A stretch of 64,000 nt of DNA from Clostridiales bacterium (GTDB lineage Bacteria; Bacillota; Clostridia; Oscillospirales; Ruminococcaceae), in NCBI GenBank assembly GCA_019423685.1, contig JAHZAY010000012.1, positions 11,033-75,032 on the forward strand, in the 5' to 3' direction. The position numbers and the translations under genes are program-made. A model generated the notes under the pieces. It had not been told where the DNA came from. It made no database searches and worked only from the letters and a program-made list of their open reading frames with translations. Of the stretch, positions 8,363-16,748 are shown one piece after another; the first letter of the stretch is position 1; every line of letters begins with the position of its first letter.

Positions 8363-9343
8363 CTAGTTGTTGATCTCCTGGTAACGCAGGCATGCTACCT
8401 TGCGTTTGCCGTCTACATCGACCAATTGTGGCGCTTCCTCTGCACACCGTGCGGTGGCATATGGGCAGCGGGTGTGGAAACGGCAGCCTTTCGGCGGCTT
8501 CAATGGGCTTGGGACCTCGCCTTCCAGCACGATCTCATCCTTCTTGTGATGGATGTCCGGTACAGGAATAGCCGACAGCAGCGCCTTGGTGTATGGATGC
8601 AGCGGCTTCTGGAAGAGGTCCTCCTTCTTCGCAATCTCTACAATCTTGCCCAAATACATAACCGCAACCTTATCGCAGATGTACTGTACAACGCTCAGGT
8701 CGTGGGAAATGAACAGGTACGCCAGGTTCATCTGTTCCTGCAAGTCTTTGAGCAGGTTGAGTACCTGGGAACGAACCGAAACGTCCAGCGCAGAAACAGG
8801 CTCATCACAGACAACCATCTCCGGGTTGTTGATCAGCGCTCTTGCAATTACAATTCTCTGGCGCTGGCCACCAGAAAGCTCATGTGGGTACTTGTTCAGA
8901 TATTTTTCGCTCAGGCCTACAACGCCCAGCATCTTGATGACGCGCTGACGTCTTTCCTCTTTCGGGATCTCGTGGCCGAGATCAAGAGGAGCCTCTACCG
9001 ACTGCATGATGGTTTTTCTGGGGTTTAAGGATGCAAACGGATCCTGGAAGATCAGCTGCATTTTCTTGCGGTACTCCAACATCTGGTCGGGGCTGTATTT
9101 GGTAATATCCGTTCCATTATATAAAATCTGTCCGCCGGTAACCGAGTGCAATTTTAAGATTGTGCGGCCCAAGGTGGACTTTCCGCAGCCGGACTCACCT
9201 ACCAGGCCGATCGTCTCGCCCTTTTCCATCGTCAGATCGACGCCGTCTACCGCTTTCAGGTAGACGCGGTTCTTGGCGGAAAAGCTCTTCTTGACGAGGA
9301 AGTGTTTTTGCAGATCATGAATTTCGAGCAGCGGTGCTCCCAT
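8363..9343 (-). CDS. Oligopeptide/dipeptide ABC transporter ATPase (OppF/DppF-like)
   Basis: This 326-residue ATP-binding subunit powers peptide uptake as one half of an OppD-OppF heterodimer. Walker A GESGCGKST, Q-loop QLIFQDPFASLNPRKT, signature LSGGQRQR, Walker B MVVCDEPVSALDVS and the H-loop FISHDLSVV are all intact. The C-terminal oligopeptide-transporter tail carries the CRFHTRCPYA cysteine motif typical of Opp/Dpp ATPases (possible iron-sulfur ligand). I start at ATG 9343, behind GGAGG; an in-frame start eight codons earlier overlaps that site. It overlaps the end of the OppD-like gene, so the two are translationally coupled. Confidence 0.93.
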   Translation of the reverse strand: MGAPLLEIHDLQKHFLVKKSFSAKNRVYLKAVDGVDLTMEKGETIGLVGESGCGKSTLGRTILKLHSVTGGQILYNGTDITKYSPDQMLEYRKKMQLIFQDPFASLNPRKTIMQSVEAPLDLGHEIPKEERRQRVIKMLGVVGLSEKYLNKYPHELSGGQRQRIVIARALINNPEMVVCDEPVSALDVSVRSQVLNLLKDLQEQMNLAYLFISHDLSVVQYICDKVAVMYLGKIVEIAKKEDLFQKPLHPYTKALLSAIPVPDIHHKKDEIVLEGEVPSPLKPPKGCRFHTRCPYATARCAEEAPQLVDVDGKRKVACLRYQEINN

Positions 9344-10334
9344 CTGTGCTTCCTCCTTCCTCAACATATTTCCAGCATCTTACTTTGTGTCCATCTGCCA
9401 GGGTGTGCATGCCTGGATCTTCTTCCCAGCAGCGCTTGGTGGCCTCTTTGCAACGTGTGCAGAAGCGGCAGCCCTTTGGCATCTCGTCCAGGGTTGGAAC
9501 GGTGCCATCAATGGTATACAGGCGCTCATCCTTCTTCTGGTTGATACGTGGAATCGAGCGCAGCAAGCCGTTGGTATAGGGGTGCAGCGGGTGGTCGAAG
9601 ATCTGTTCGAGGGTGCCGTACTCCACATCCTTGCCGGCATACATAACCATGACATGATCGGCCATCTCCGCAACAACACCCATATCGTGGGTGATCAGAA
9701 TGACCGAGGTGTTAAAATCGTGCGTCAGCTGACGCATCAGGCGCAAAATCTGTGCCTGGATGGTAACGTCCAACGCGGTGGTTGGCTCGTCAGCAATCAG
9801 CAGCTTTGGATTGCAGGAAAGAGCCATCGCAATCATAACTCTCTGGCGCATACCACCGGAGAGCTGATGCGGATACTCTTTGATTCTCTGTTCTGGAGAA
9901 GGGATGCCGACCTTTTCCAGCATCTCGATGCTCTTTTGCATTGCATCGTGCTTGGAAATTTTCTGATGGGTCTGCAGCATCTCTACCATCTGCGCGCCGA
10001 TGGTGTAAACGGGATTGAGCGAAGTCATTGGCTCCTGGAAGATCATCGAGATCTTGTTGCCACGTACGTCCCGCATCTCCTCATTGGATGCCTTGGAAAG
10101 GTCCTTACCCTGGAACAAAATTTTGCTGTTCGGGTCAATTTCACACAGGCTCGGCGGCATAAGGCGCAGAATAGAGGTTGCCGTTACGCTTTTGCCGCAG
10201 CCGGATTCGCCTACGATGCCGATAATCTTTCCTTCATCCAGGGAGAAGTTTACATCCTCTACTGCCGCCGTTTTCTGTTTTTTAATTTTAAAGCTTACCT
10301 TTAAATTTTCAATTTTTAATAAGGGCTCTGGCAC
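9315..10334 (-). CDS. Oligopeptide/dipeptide ABC transporter ATPase (OppD/DppD-like)
   Basis: This 339-residue partner ATPase has Walker A GESGCGKSV, the Q-loop region MIFQEPMTSLNPVYT, signature LSGGMRQR, Walker B LLIADEPTTALDVT and H-loop LITHDMGVV. The C-terminal tail has CRFCTRCKEA. The start is GTG with AAGGAGG eight bases upstream. It lies after the binding protein across a 115-base gap holding a hairpin, so it may be expressed at a lower level than the binding protein. Confidence 0.93.
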   Translation of the reverse strand: MPEPLLKIENLKVSFKIKKQKTAAVEDVNFSLDEGKIIGIVGESGCGKSVTATSILRLMPPSLCEIDPNSKILFQGKDLSKASNEEMRDVRGNKISMIFQEPMTSLNPVYTIGAQMVEMLQTHQKISKHDAMQKSIEMLEKVGIPSPEQRIKEYPHQLSGGMRQRVMIAMALSCNPKLLIADEPTTALDVTIQAQILRLMRQLTHDFNTSVILITHDMGVVAEMADHVMVMYAGKDVEYGTLEQIFDHPLHPYTNGLLRSIPRINQKKDERLYTIDGTVPTLDEMPKGCRFCTRCKEATKRCWEEDPGMHTLADGHKVRCWKYVEEGGSTDGSTAARNS

Positions 10335-10406
10335 AAGAGGTTCCTCCTTACTTACTTACTTCCATGATCCGGCTGGCAAAAGAAACCAAATCCGCGATTC
10401 TGAAAG

Positions 10407-10432
10407 GGGTGCATCGCATGCACGATGCACCC
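10407..10432 (-). other. Intercistronic hairpin between binding protein and ATPase genes
   Basis: GGGTGCATCG (10407-10416) pairs perfectly with 10423-10432 around a six-base loop. There is no T-run, so full termination is unlikely. Such stems often protect the mRNA of abundant binding proteins (inference). Confidence 0.6.
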
Positions 10433-10449
10433 TCATCATCAAACTATTA

Positions 10450-12156
10450 TTATTCGGTTACTTCCCAGTTCCAAACAGCTTCGTTGAGCATGCCTGCATC
10501 GGACTGATGTACGCCGGACATTCTCGGGCTGACAACATTAAACGAGTAAGCATGATAGAGCATTACCAGAGGCATCTCGTCATACCAGAATTCCTGATAT
10601 TCGTTGACCAGTTCTTTTCTAGCGGTTTCATCCATCTCGGAAGCGATCTGCTCCTGATACTCTGCAAAGCTTGGATCGGTGATCTGGCAGTAGGTTGCAT
10701 TTCTGTAATCATAGTAACCTTCCATCCACAGCGGGTAGTTGGTCGCGGTGGATCCGCAGATACCAAGGTCATAAGTACCATCCTGCAGGCCAGCAAACTC
10801 GGTTGCAAGGTCTACGGTCAGGATCTCGATGTTGATGCCAACCTCGGCGAGGTTCTGCTGGATAACAGCTGCCATTCTCTCACGAGTGGAGGTAACAGCC
10901 ATGGTCAGGGTCTCGCTGCTGTCCCATCCAGCTTCTGCAAGCAGTTCTTTTGCCTTTTCAACGTCTCTGGACCACTCAATTCCAGCATCATACTCGGAAC
11001 CCGGGATGATGAAGGTTGCGGACGGAACGCCCTGGCCCTCTACGTTCTGGTCGATCAGCATCTCTTTGTCAATAGCAAGGTTCATTGCCTGACGGATTCT
11101 CTTATCGGATACGTTCTGGTTGTTGATCAGGAAAGCGACAATGCTGGTTGGCAGGTCGGATTTCTGTACTGGCAGGCCCATATCCTCTGCTGCAAGCGAA
11201 TCCTCGATAGAGGAGCTCTGCATGAACATATCCAGCTCACCGGTCATAACGGAAGTAACGGTGTTGGAAGCAGAGATTACAGTGTAAACCAGTTTGCCAA
11301 ACTTTGGAGCGCCCAGCTGGTAATCCGCAAAGGAACCAAGCTCGAGCTGGCTGCCGGAAAGCTCAGAAATGTAGGTGCAAGGACCAGAACCCAGATCGTT
11401 CGGGTTGTCCCAGATGTCAGAAGCGTTTACTTCTGCAGGATCCATGTCGCCCAGCAGGTGCTCAGGCAGTACATAGAAGTATTTGTTGTGGAGCATGATC
11501 CAGTCCTCAACCGGTGTTGGGGTCTTGAAGGTCATAACCAGGGTGTGATCGTCGGTCGCTTCGATGCCCAGGGTGTCGCCGGTTCTAACGCCGGAATCAT
11601 CGGTGCCTTCGAAGAATTTGAACTCGCTCTTCATACCGAAGTCAAAGTTCGGATCGGTGATCAGGTAAGCGGTGAATACCCAGTCGTTTGCGGTAACTGG
11701 GGTGCCATCGTGGAATTTTGCGTCTGGGTCCAGATGGAAGGTAGCAGTCATACCGTCTTCAGAGGATTCCCAAGACTCAGCAGCTCTTGGCTCAACCGAC
11801 TCAGCAGCCTCGGTGATGTAGGCCAGGCGGTCATACAGTTTGTCAAGAACCATGTGCTGGAAGGTGGAACCGCTGGAAGAACCATATGGGTTCAGCGAGT
11901 CCCAAGCGGTGGTGAGACCGTAGTTGATAACAACATCGGAATAATCCGCAGTCTCGGTGTCGCCAGCTTCTTCAGTGCTCTCTGCTTTTTCGGCGTCGCT
12001 GCTTTCCTCACTAGCAGTGCTCTCCTCTGTTGTGGTGCTCTCTGTTGAAGAAGTGGTAGTGGTATTGCCACTGCTTCCGCAGCCGCTCAGCGCAAATGTC
12101 ATCGTCATTGTCAGCGCGATGGCCATGCTCAGTACACGCAACGTATGTTTCTTCAT
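10450..12156 (-). CDS. Peptide ABC transporter substrate-binding lipoprotein (family 5)
   Basis: This 568-residue extracellular lipoprotein delivers substrate to the DppB/DppC-like permeases. The signal peptide ends in the lipobox LSGC (Cys 26); a long Ser/Thr/Glu-rich tether follows to about residue 70. The SBP family 5 fold then starts (INYGLTTAWDSLNPYGSS) and includes YDRLAYITEAAESVEPRAAE, FHLDPDAKFHDGTPVTANDW and the later IRQAMNLAIDKEM. The family covers peptides, nickel and glycoconjugates. Here the FrlB/FrlD-like neighbours suggest a glycated amino acid or peptide, which is inference. Confidence 0.93.
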   Translation of the reverse strand: MKKHTLRVLSMAIALTMTMTFALSGCGSSGNTTTTSSTESTTTEESTASEESSDAEKAESTEEAGDTETADYSDVVINYGLTTAWDSLNPYGSSSGSTFQHMVLDKLYDRLAYITEAAESVEPRAAESWESSEDGMTATFHLDPDAKFHDGTPVTANDWVFTAYLITDPNFDFGMKSEFKFFEGTDDSGVRTGDTLGIEATDDHTLVMTFKTPTPVEDWIMLHNKYFYVLPEHLLGDMDPAEVNASDIWDNPNDLGSGPCTYISELSGSQLELGSFADYQLGAPKFGKLVYTVISASNTVTSVMTGELDMFMQSSSIEDSLAAEDMGLPVQKSDLPTSIVAFLINNQNVSDKRIRQAMNLAIDKEMLIDQNVEGQGVPSATFIIPGSEYDAGIEWSRDVEKAKELLAEAGWDSSETLTMAVTSTRERMAAVIQQNLAEVGINIEILTVDLATEFAGLQDGTYDLGICGSTATNYPLWMEGYYDYRNATYCQITDPSFAEYQEQIASEMDETARKELVNEYQEFWYDEMPLVMLYHAYSFNVVSPRMSGVHQSDAGMLNEAVWNWEVTE

Positions 12157-12174
12157 GAATTTACATCTCCTTTT

Positions 12175-13029
12175 TTATTTCATTTTCGGGTCAAGCGCGT
12201 CGCGCACGCCTTCACCGATAAAATTGAAGCCGATAACGACCAGAATGATACAGATGCCGGGTGGTATCCATACCCATGGACGTGCAGTCAGGACCAGAAG
12301 GTTCTGTGCTGCAAAGATGATGTTGCCCCAGGAGGCCTGTGGTGTCTGAACACCAAGGCCCAGGAAGCTCAGCGAAGACTCGGTCAAGATACCGCTGGAG
12401 ACACGGAATGCAATGCTGACCCAAACAGGAGCAATCGCATTTGGAAGGATCTCGGTAAAGATGATCTTTCCGTTCTTCATGCCCATAGCCCTTGCGGCCT
12501 CAATGTATTCTTTTTCACGCATGGACAAGGTATTGCCGTAAATAAGCTTTGCGATAGAGGTCCAGCCCAAGACACCAATAACAACGGTAACTGTCAAGAT
12601 GGATGGACCAAAAACTGCGACCAAAACCAGAATCAGAATCATCGACGGGAAGGACATGAAGATGTCCGCCGCACGCATGATGATGGTCTCCCACATGCCG
12701 CGGTAATAACCGGCGAGCAGTCCGAGCGGGACGCCTACAATGACACTGATAATGGTGGAAGCGATGCCGACGAACAGCGAGATGCGGCCGCCATACAAAA
12801 GGCGGGCAAACAGGTCACGGCCGACATCGTCGGTGCCCAGAATGTGCTCTGGGGAAGGCGAACTGTTAAATCCAGCATAAGCATCGGTGGTGTATGGGTC
12901 CATGTCCAGAAACAGCGGCAGCAAAATGCAGCACAGTGCAACGAACAGAACGACAATAACGCCAAAAACCGCACGCTTGTTGTGGGTAAATTTTGCCCAC
13001 GCCTGGCTTTTCACACGTTGTTTTTCCAC
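12175..13029 (-). CDS. Peptide ABC transporter permease (DppC/OppC-like)
   Basis: This 284-residue inner-membrane permease has an N-terminal OppC domain with a first helix at about 18-38, the SPSPEHILGTDDVGRDLFAR loop, four or five further helices, and the EAA loop YIEAARAMGMKNGKIIFTEI that contacts the ATPases. I start at GTG 13029 because AAGGAGGT sits seven bases upstream; the open frame extends 16 codons further into the previous gene without a ribosome site. Thirteen bases follow the end of the DppB-like gene. Confidence 0.93.
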   Translation of the reverse strand: MEKQRVKSQAWAKFTHNKRAVFGVIVVLFVALCCILLPLFLDMDPYTTDAYAGFNSSPSPEHILGTDDVGRDLFARLLYGGRISLFVGIASTIISVIVGVPLGLLAGYYRGMWETIIMRAADIFMSFPSMILILVLVAVFGPSILTVTVVIGVLGWTSIAKLIYGNTLSMREKEYIEAARAMGMKNGKIIFTEILPNAIAPVWVSIAFRVSSGILTESSLSFLGLGVQTPQASWGNIIFAAQNLLVLTARPWVWIPPGICIILVVIGFNFIGEGVRDALDPKMK

Positions 13030-13042
13030 TCTCCGCACCTCC

Positions 13043-14005
13043 TTAATCGTAGCTGATGCGTGGATCCAGTCTTGCATAGATCAGATCCAGAATCAGGTTT
13101 GCAACCAGAACGACGACGGAGATCAAAACGGTGACGCCCATGATAACCGGATAATCGCGGTTGTTAATCGCAGTAACCATCAAGCTGCCGATACCTGGCC
13201 AAGCGAAGATCTGCTCGGTTACAACCGCGCCGCCAATCAGGAACGGAATGGACAGGCTGATGGAGGTAACAACAGGGATCAGTGCGTTGCGGAACGCATG
13301 CTTGATGACGATGATGCTTTCTTTTAAGCCTTTGGAGCGAGCGGTCTTGATGTACTCTTCGTTGAGTACCTCGAGAACACTGGCTCTGGTCTGCTTGATG
13401 TAGTTTCCGATCGGCTGAATGCCGCAGACAATAGCCGGTAAGATCAGATGTTGTACCAGATCTCCAAACTCATGTTGTCCTGACGTGCTGTACATGCCGC
13501 TGGTCGGTAGCCATCCTAGCTTAACTGAGATTACATAGATCAAAATCAAGCTCAGGAAGAAGTTTGGCACACACGAACCCAGGAAAGCTACAAAGTTTGC
13601 AGCTGTGTCCCACTTGGAATACGGTCTGTAAGCCGCCAGAATACCGAGCGGAACACCGATGATGATTGCCATGACGATACCGGTACCGGTCAGAATCAAC
13701 GATGCCTGTAATCTCTGGCCAATCATCAGGCTAACCTCCTGCGATGTGCGGTAGGAGGTTCCCAGGTCTCCCTGGAACAGTTCTCCAAGCCAGATAAAGT
13801 ACCGGACGATGATCGGCTTATCCAGTCCAAGAGAAACCTTGAGTGCTTCCAAGTCGCTTTGTGAGAGCTCACCGGAAGACGCCATAATGTCAAGAGGTCC
13901 GCCTGGCGCGATGTTTACCAGGAAGAATACAATAAAAGTAATTCCCAGGAAAACGGGTATCGCGATCAGCAATCTCTTGATTGTGTACTTAATCACGCTT
14001 TTCAC
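13043..14005 (-). CDS. Peptide ABC transporter permease (DppB/OppB-like)
   Basis: This 320-residue permease with about six helices has the DppB N-terminus (IKRLLIAIPVFLGITFIVFF), the long extracytoplasmic loop rich in GDLGTSYRTSQEV, and the EAA-loop motif YIKTARSKGLKESIIVIKHA. The start is GTG with a weak AAAGAG site. It is the first gene of the minus-strand operon, about 150 bases after a well-formed promoter. All five transporter parts (two permeases, two ATPases, binding protein) are present. Confidence 0.93.
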   Translation of the reverse strand: MKSVIKYTIKRLLIAIPVFLGITFIVFFLVNIAPGGPLDIMASSGELSQSDLEALKVSLGLDKPIIVRYFIWLGELFQGDLGTSYRTSQEVSLMIGQRLQASLILTGTGIVMAIIIGVPLGILAAYRPYSKWDTAANFVAFLGSCVPNFFLSLILIYVISVKLGWLPTSGMYSTSGQHEFGDLVQHLILPAIVCGIQPIGNYIKQTRASVLEVLNEEYIKTARSKGLKESIIVIKHAFRNALIPVVTSISLSIPFLIGGAVVTEQIFAWPGIGSLMVTAINNRDYPVIMGVTVLISVVVLVANLILDLIYARLDPRISYD

Positions 14006-14145
14006 CTCTTTATGTTTTCTTGATGCTGACTTTCTTTTTCCTTCCTTCTCCTTTCTGTTACACTGTGAACATCTTGTCTTTTTTCTTCATTCTTTCGCTT
14101 CAACTGGCAGAGCGCGGCGGTAATCGCCGAGAATCATACCCATTC

Positions 14146-14165
14146 ATGCTAACTCATATGCTAAC
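14146..14165. promoter_or_regulatory. Candidate operator: direct repeat at the transporter promoter
   Basis: ATGCTAAC occurs at 14146-14153 and again at 14158-14165, 12 bases apart on the same face of the helix. The second copy overlaps the -10 box of the operon promoter. The local GntR/UTRA protein is the obvious candidate to bind here; that is inference. Confidence 0.4.
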
Positions 14166-14186
14166 ATATCAAAATATACTTGTCAA
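14158..14186 (-). promoter_or_regulatory. Promoter of the transporter/peptidase/deglycase operon
   Basis: On the minus strand TTGACA (14181-14186) and TAGCAT (14158-14163) are separated by 17 bases in an AT-rich divergent spacer. Confidence 0.7.
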
Positions 14187-14246
14187 TATATCATAGTTAT
14201 TGAAAAATAGCCTCGAAATTTTATGTATATTTTATTCAATATCGAC

Positions 14247-14275
14247 TTGACAAAATAAATAAATCCGATTATGAT
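14247..14275 (+). promoter_or_regulatory. Promoter of the FrlD-like kinase gene
   Basis: TTGACA (14247-14252) and TATGAT (14270-14275) are separated by exactly 17 bases, giving a leader of about 60 bases. Confidence 0.8.
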
Positions 14276-14340
14276 ACATATAAAAACATCTGCATATGTT
14301 TTAGTATGTATTTGCGGCATTTTAATAAGGGAGTGTTTGT

Positions 14341-15195
14341 ATGGCAATTAAGGTAATCGGTGTGGGCGACAACGTCGTCGACAAATATATGCACACCAAA
14401 ACAATGTATCCGGGCGGCAACGCCTTCAACTTCTCTGCCTACGCCACCATGTTGGGCGCTTCTTCCTCTTATATGGGCGTGTTTGGCAACGACGATGCAG
14501 CAGCTCTGGTCCAGGCTACCGCCAAAGAACTGGGCATCGACACCTCCCACTGCCGCATTGAGCAGGGCGAAAACGGCTATGCAATGATCACACTGGTAGA
14601 TGGAGACCGCAAATTCCTTGGAAGCAACAAGGGCGGCGTAGCCAAAGAAAAACCAATTTGTTTTTCTCAGGAAGATCTTTCCTATCTCGATGGCTTCTCT
14701 TTGATCTGCACCAGCATCAACAGCCACATCAACCCCGAGCTTCCAAAGCTCAAACCCTTAAAACCTTATGTCGCATACGATTTTTCTATTCTGGAGACAG
14801 ATGAAATTTTTGATGCTGTCTGCCCGTACATCGACTTTGCGATCACTTCCTGCGGCGATCTGCCCCTGGAGGACATCAAAAAACGCTGTGCACGCATCCA
14901 TCAGCGCGGCTGCCACTACGTCATCGCAAGCCGCGGCAAAGAAGGTTCGGTCTTCTCGGACGGCGAACACTTCTTTACCCATCCGGCATTTCTGGTCGAG
15001 GCGCTGGACACACTGGGTGCAGGCGACTCCTTCTTGACCGCTTTCCTGCTCTCCTTTGTCGAGTGGCTGGAGGGCAACCACGATGCTGCTGAGCTCGAAG
15101 ACGCCGTTATGAAGGCGATGGATACCGGCAGTGCGTTTTCCGCTAAGACCTGTATGGTACATGGTGCCTTTGGTCACGGAAAACAGTTTGAATAA
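14341..15195 (+). CDS. PfkB-family fructosamine 6-kinase (FrlD-like)
   Basis: This 284-residue ribokinase-family sugar kinase closely resembles FrlD, which phosphorylates fructoselysine at C6 using ATP so that FrlB can cleave it. Key blocks are the N-terminal GVGDNVVDKY, the substrate GG motif YPGGNAFNFSAYA, the anion-hole and catalytic base motif DTLGAGDSF (about 220-228), and the C-terminal HGAFGHGK, all with clear counterparts in FrlD. GGGAG precedes the ATG. It is transcribed divergently from the transporter/deglycase operon, so kinase and deglycase probably respond to the same regulator. The substrate class (ketosamine) is family knowledge plus context; the amine part is unknown. Confidence 0.88.
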   Translation: MAIKVIGVGDNVVDKYMHTKTMYPGGNAFNFSAYATMLGASSSYMGVFGNDDAAALVQATAKELGIDTSHCRIEQGENGYAMITLVDGDRKFLGSNKGGVAKEKPICFSQEDLSYLDGFSLICTSINSHINPELPKLKPLKPYVAYDFSILETDEIFDAVCPYIDFAITSCGDLPLEDIKKRCARIHQRGCHYVIASRGKEGSVFSDGEHFFTHPAFLVEALDTLGAGDSFLTAFLLSFVEWLEGNHDAAELEDAVMKAMDTGSAFSAKTCMVHGAFGHGKQFE

Positions 15196-15244
15196 TCGAT
15201 ATCCCCTAATTTTTCTTACATTTTTAATCTCTTCTTTGTATGGC

Positions 15245-15301
15245 AAACAGCAGACGGACTGGCGAATCTTTCGCTGGTCCGTTTGCTGTTTTATCTGTTT
15301 T
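15245..15301 (+). terminator. Terminator after the kinase gene
   Basis: A 21-base stem with two wobble pairs (AACAGCAGACGGACTGGCGA and its partner) with a three-base loop is followed by a T-rich run TTTTATCTGTTTTT. Confidence 0.88.
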
Positions 15302-15311
15302 TGATACAAAT

Positions 15312-15354
15312 AAGAAAGAGGGCTGACAGATTATCAGCCCTCTTTCTTTGTTTG
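15312..15354. terminator. Second, bidirectional terminator; then an empty spacer
   Basis: AAGAAAGAGGGCTGA (15312-15326) pairs perfectly with 15334-15348, with T-rich ends on both strands. It may also end the noc-like transcript. I see nothing recognisable in 15355-15618. Confidence 0.85.
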
Positions 15355-15618
15355 GGATGTTTATGAGAATTGGGGAACTTGGAGTTGTCAAAAATAAAAT
15401 TGCCTTCAGATGATAATCGGCGTATCTGCTCATGTTCAGTATTTGCTTTTGTATAATCTGCTGCAAAAATTCCACTGTTTTCCACTAAAAAGCAAGGGCC
15501 TTTGTCGGAATTTGCCGCACCCCTTTGGGAAGTCTTTCTAGAGCCGTTAGCAGATCGCTTTTTCCAAATAATTGAATCTATGTAGTTTATCGGTACACGG
15601 TACAAGATTGTTGTCGGA

Positions 15619-16464
15619 TTATCCCTCATTTTTTTTGTAGGCGCTCTCCTTGGGGATACGGATGGTGTAGACGACTTCCCCTTCTTCCTCCTGCATCTGT
15701 GTCTTTGCCTTGATGCCCGAAAGCTTCATCGTCTCCAACGCCTTGTCAATGCTGTGCAAAAAGATCCGCAGATCCTTTACGATAAATAGCCTCTTACTGC
15801 GGGGCTTGTCCTCCTTATCCTGCGAGAGCTTGTCCACCACCCCTGCAACATATCGCTCGGTCTGGGAAACATTCAGCTGCCGCTGGGTGATTTCTCGCAC
15901 CGCCTGCAAAAGCAGCTCATCTCCCCTGCCGTTCAGGTTTAACAGCGCCCTGGCGTGCCGTTCGGTGAGCCCTGCATTAAGGATTGCTTCCCGCACCGGG
16001 TCGGAAAATTGCAGCAGACGCAGCTTGTTGGCAACGGTGGATTGGTTTTTCCCGAGTTTTTGCGCAACTGCCTGCTGGGTATAGCCGCCCATCTTCATCA
16101 ACTTCTGGATGGCAACGGCCTCTTCAAAAAAGTTTAGGTCGCACCGCTGAATATTCTCTACCAGTGCCAGCGCGCTGCTCCGCTCCTCGTCCATGCTGGT
16201 CAGAATGGCAGGCACCTCCTGCATGCGCAGTTTGCGGCAGGCAAGCAGACGCCGCTCACCCGCTACCAGCTGATAGTTTCCATCCTCAAGCGGCAATACA
16301 GTGATCGGCTGCAACAGGCCATATTGGGCAATGCTCGTCGCCAGCTGCTCGATCTTTTCTTCATCAAATACCCTTCTCGGCTGGTGGGGATTGGGCTTGA
16401 TGCGGTATTCCGGGATCAGCATCACTTTGTTGACGATTTTTTGTTTGGGCAACAGCGCTTTCAT
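15619..16464 (-). CDS. noc: ParB/Noc-family protein (probable nucleoid occlusion factor)
   Basis: This 281-residue paralog of ParB stands just downstream of rsmG, the same place as noc in Bacillus. Noc binds its own DNA sites and, with CTP, the membrane, to keep the division ring off the nucleoid. The N-terminal domain has NPHQPRRVFDEEKIEQLATS and LVAGERRLLACR, so the last Arg of the GERRxR CTP motif is Leu here. A helix-turn-helix follows (GYTQQAVAQKLGKNQSTVAN). I start at ATG 16464, behind AGGAGG. The symbol rests on synteny and family; a second ParB with another role cannot be excluded. Confidence 0.8.
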   Translation of the reverse strand: MKALLPKQKIVNKVMLIPEYRIKPNPHQPRRVFDEEKIEQLATSIAQYGLLQPITVLPLEDGNYQLVAGERRLLACRKLRMQEVPAILTSMDEERSSALALVENIQRCDLNFFEEAVAIQKLMKMGGYTQQAVAQKLGKNQSTVANKLRLLQFSDPVREAILNAGLTERHARALLNLNGRGDELLLQAVREITQRQLNVSQTERYVAGVVDKLSQDKEDKPRSKRLFIVKDLRIFLHSIDKALETMKLSGIKAKTQMQEEEGEVVYTIRIPKESAYKKNEG

Positions 16465-16506
16465 AGGGGTTTCATCTCCTCCTTTTAAGAGTTCCCAAAC
16501 GCCTGT

Positions 16507-16534
16507 CCCCCGCCGAACCAAATAGCGGCGGGGG
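16507..16534. other. Hairpin upstream of the noc-like gene
   Basis: CCCCCGCCG (16507-16515) pairs perfectly with CGGCGGGGG (16526-16534) around ten bases, in the leader of the noc-like gene. No T-run; role unknown. Confidence 0.45.
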
Positions 16535-16617
16535 AAGGTGTTCGAGATAATGATGGGAGCAGAAATGTTCGCAGAGACGGCTTAGGGGAACCGCCCTGCC
16601 GAGCAAAAGAAAGGAAA

Positions 16618-16672
16618 ATAGGAATAGAAAAGGCATGGGCAACGGGATTGGATGACTCCCGTGTCCATGCCT
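16618..16672 (-). terminator. rsmG terminator
   Basis: An imperfect stem formed by AGGCATGG plus ACGGGA (16631-16647) and TCCCGT plus CCATGCCT (16657-16672). On the minus strand it is followed by TTTTCTATTCC. It separates rsmG from the noc-like gene. Confidence 0.7.
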
Positions 16673-16748
16673 ACATGATAGCACAACTGATTCCACTTTT
16701 CCAGAAAAATCGTCCGACAAGATTCGACTCTTCCACCGGAAATGCGAT

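Noticed and set aside
10015..12048. Long plus-strand frame (677 codons) opposite the binding-protein gene
   Set aside because: It has no recognisable family, and is an antisense shadow of the lipoprotein gene caused by codon bias.
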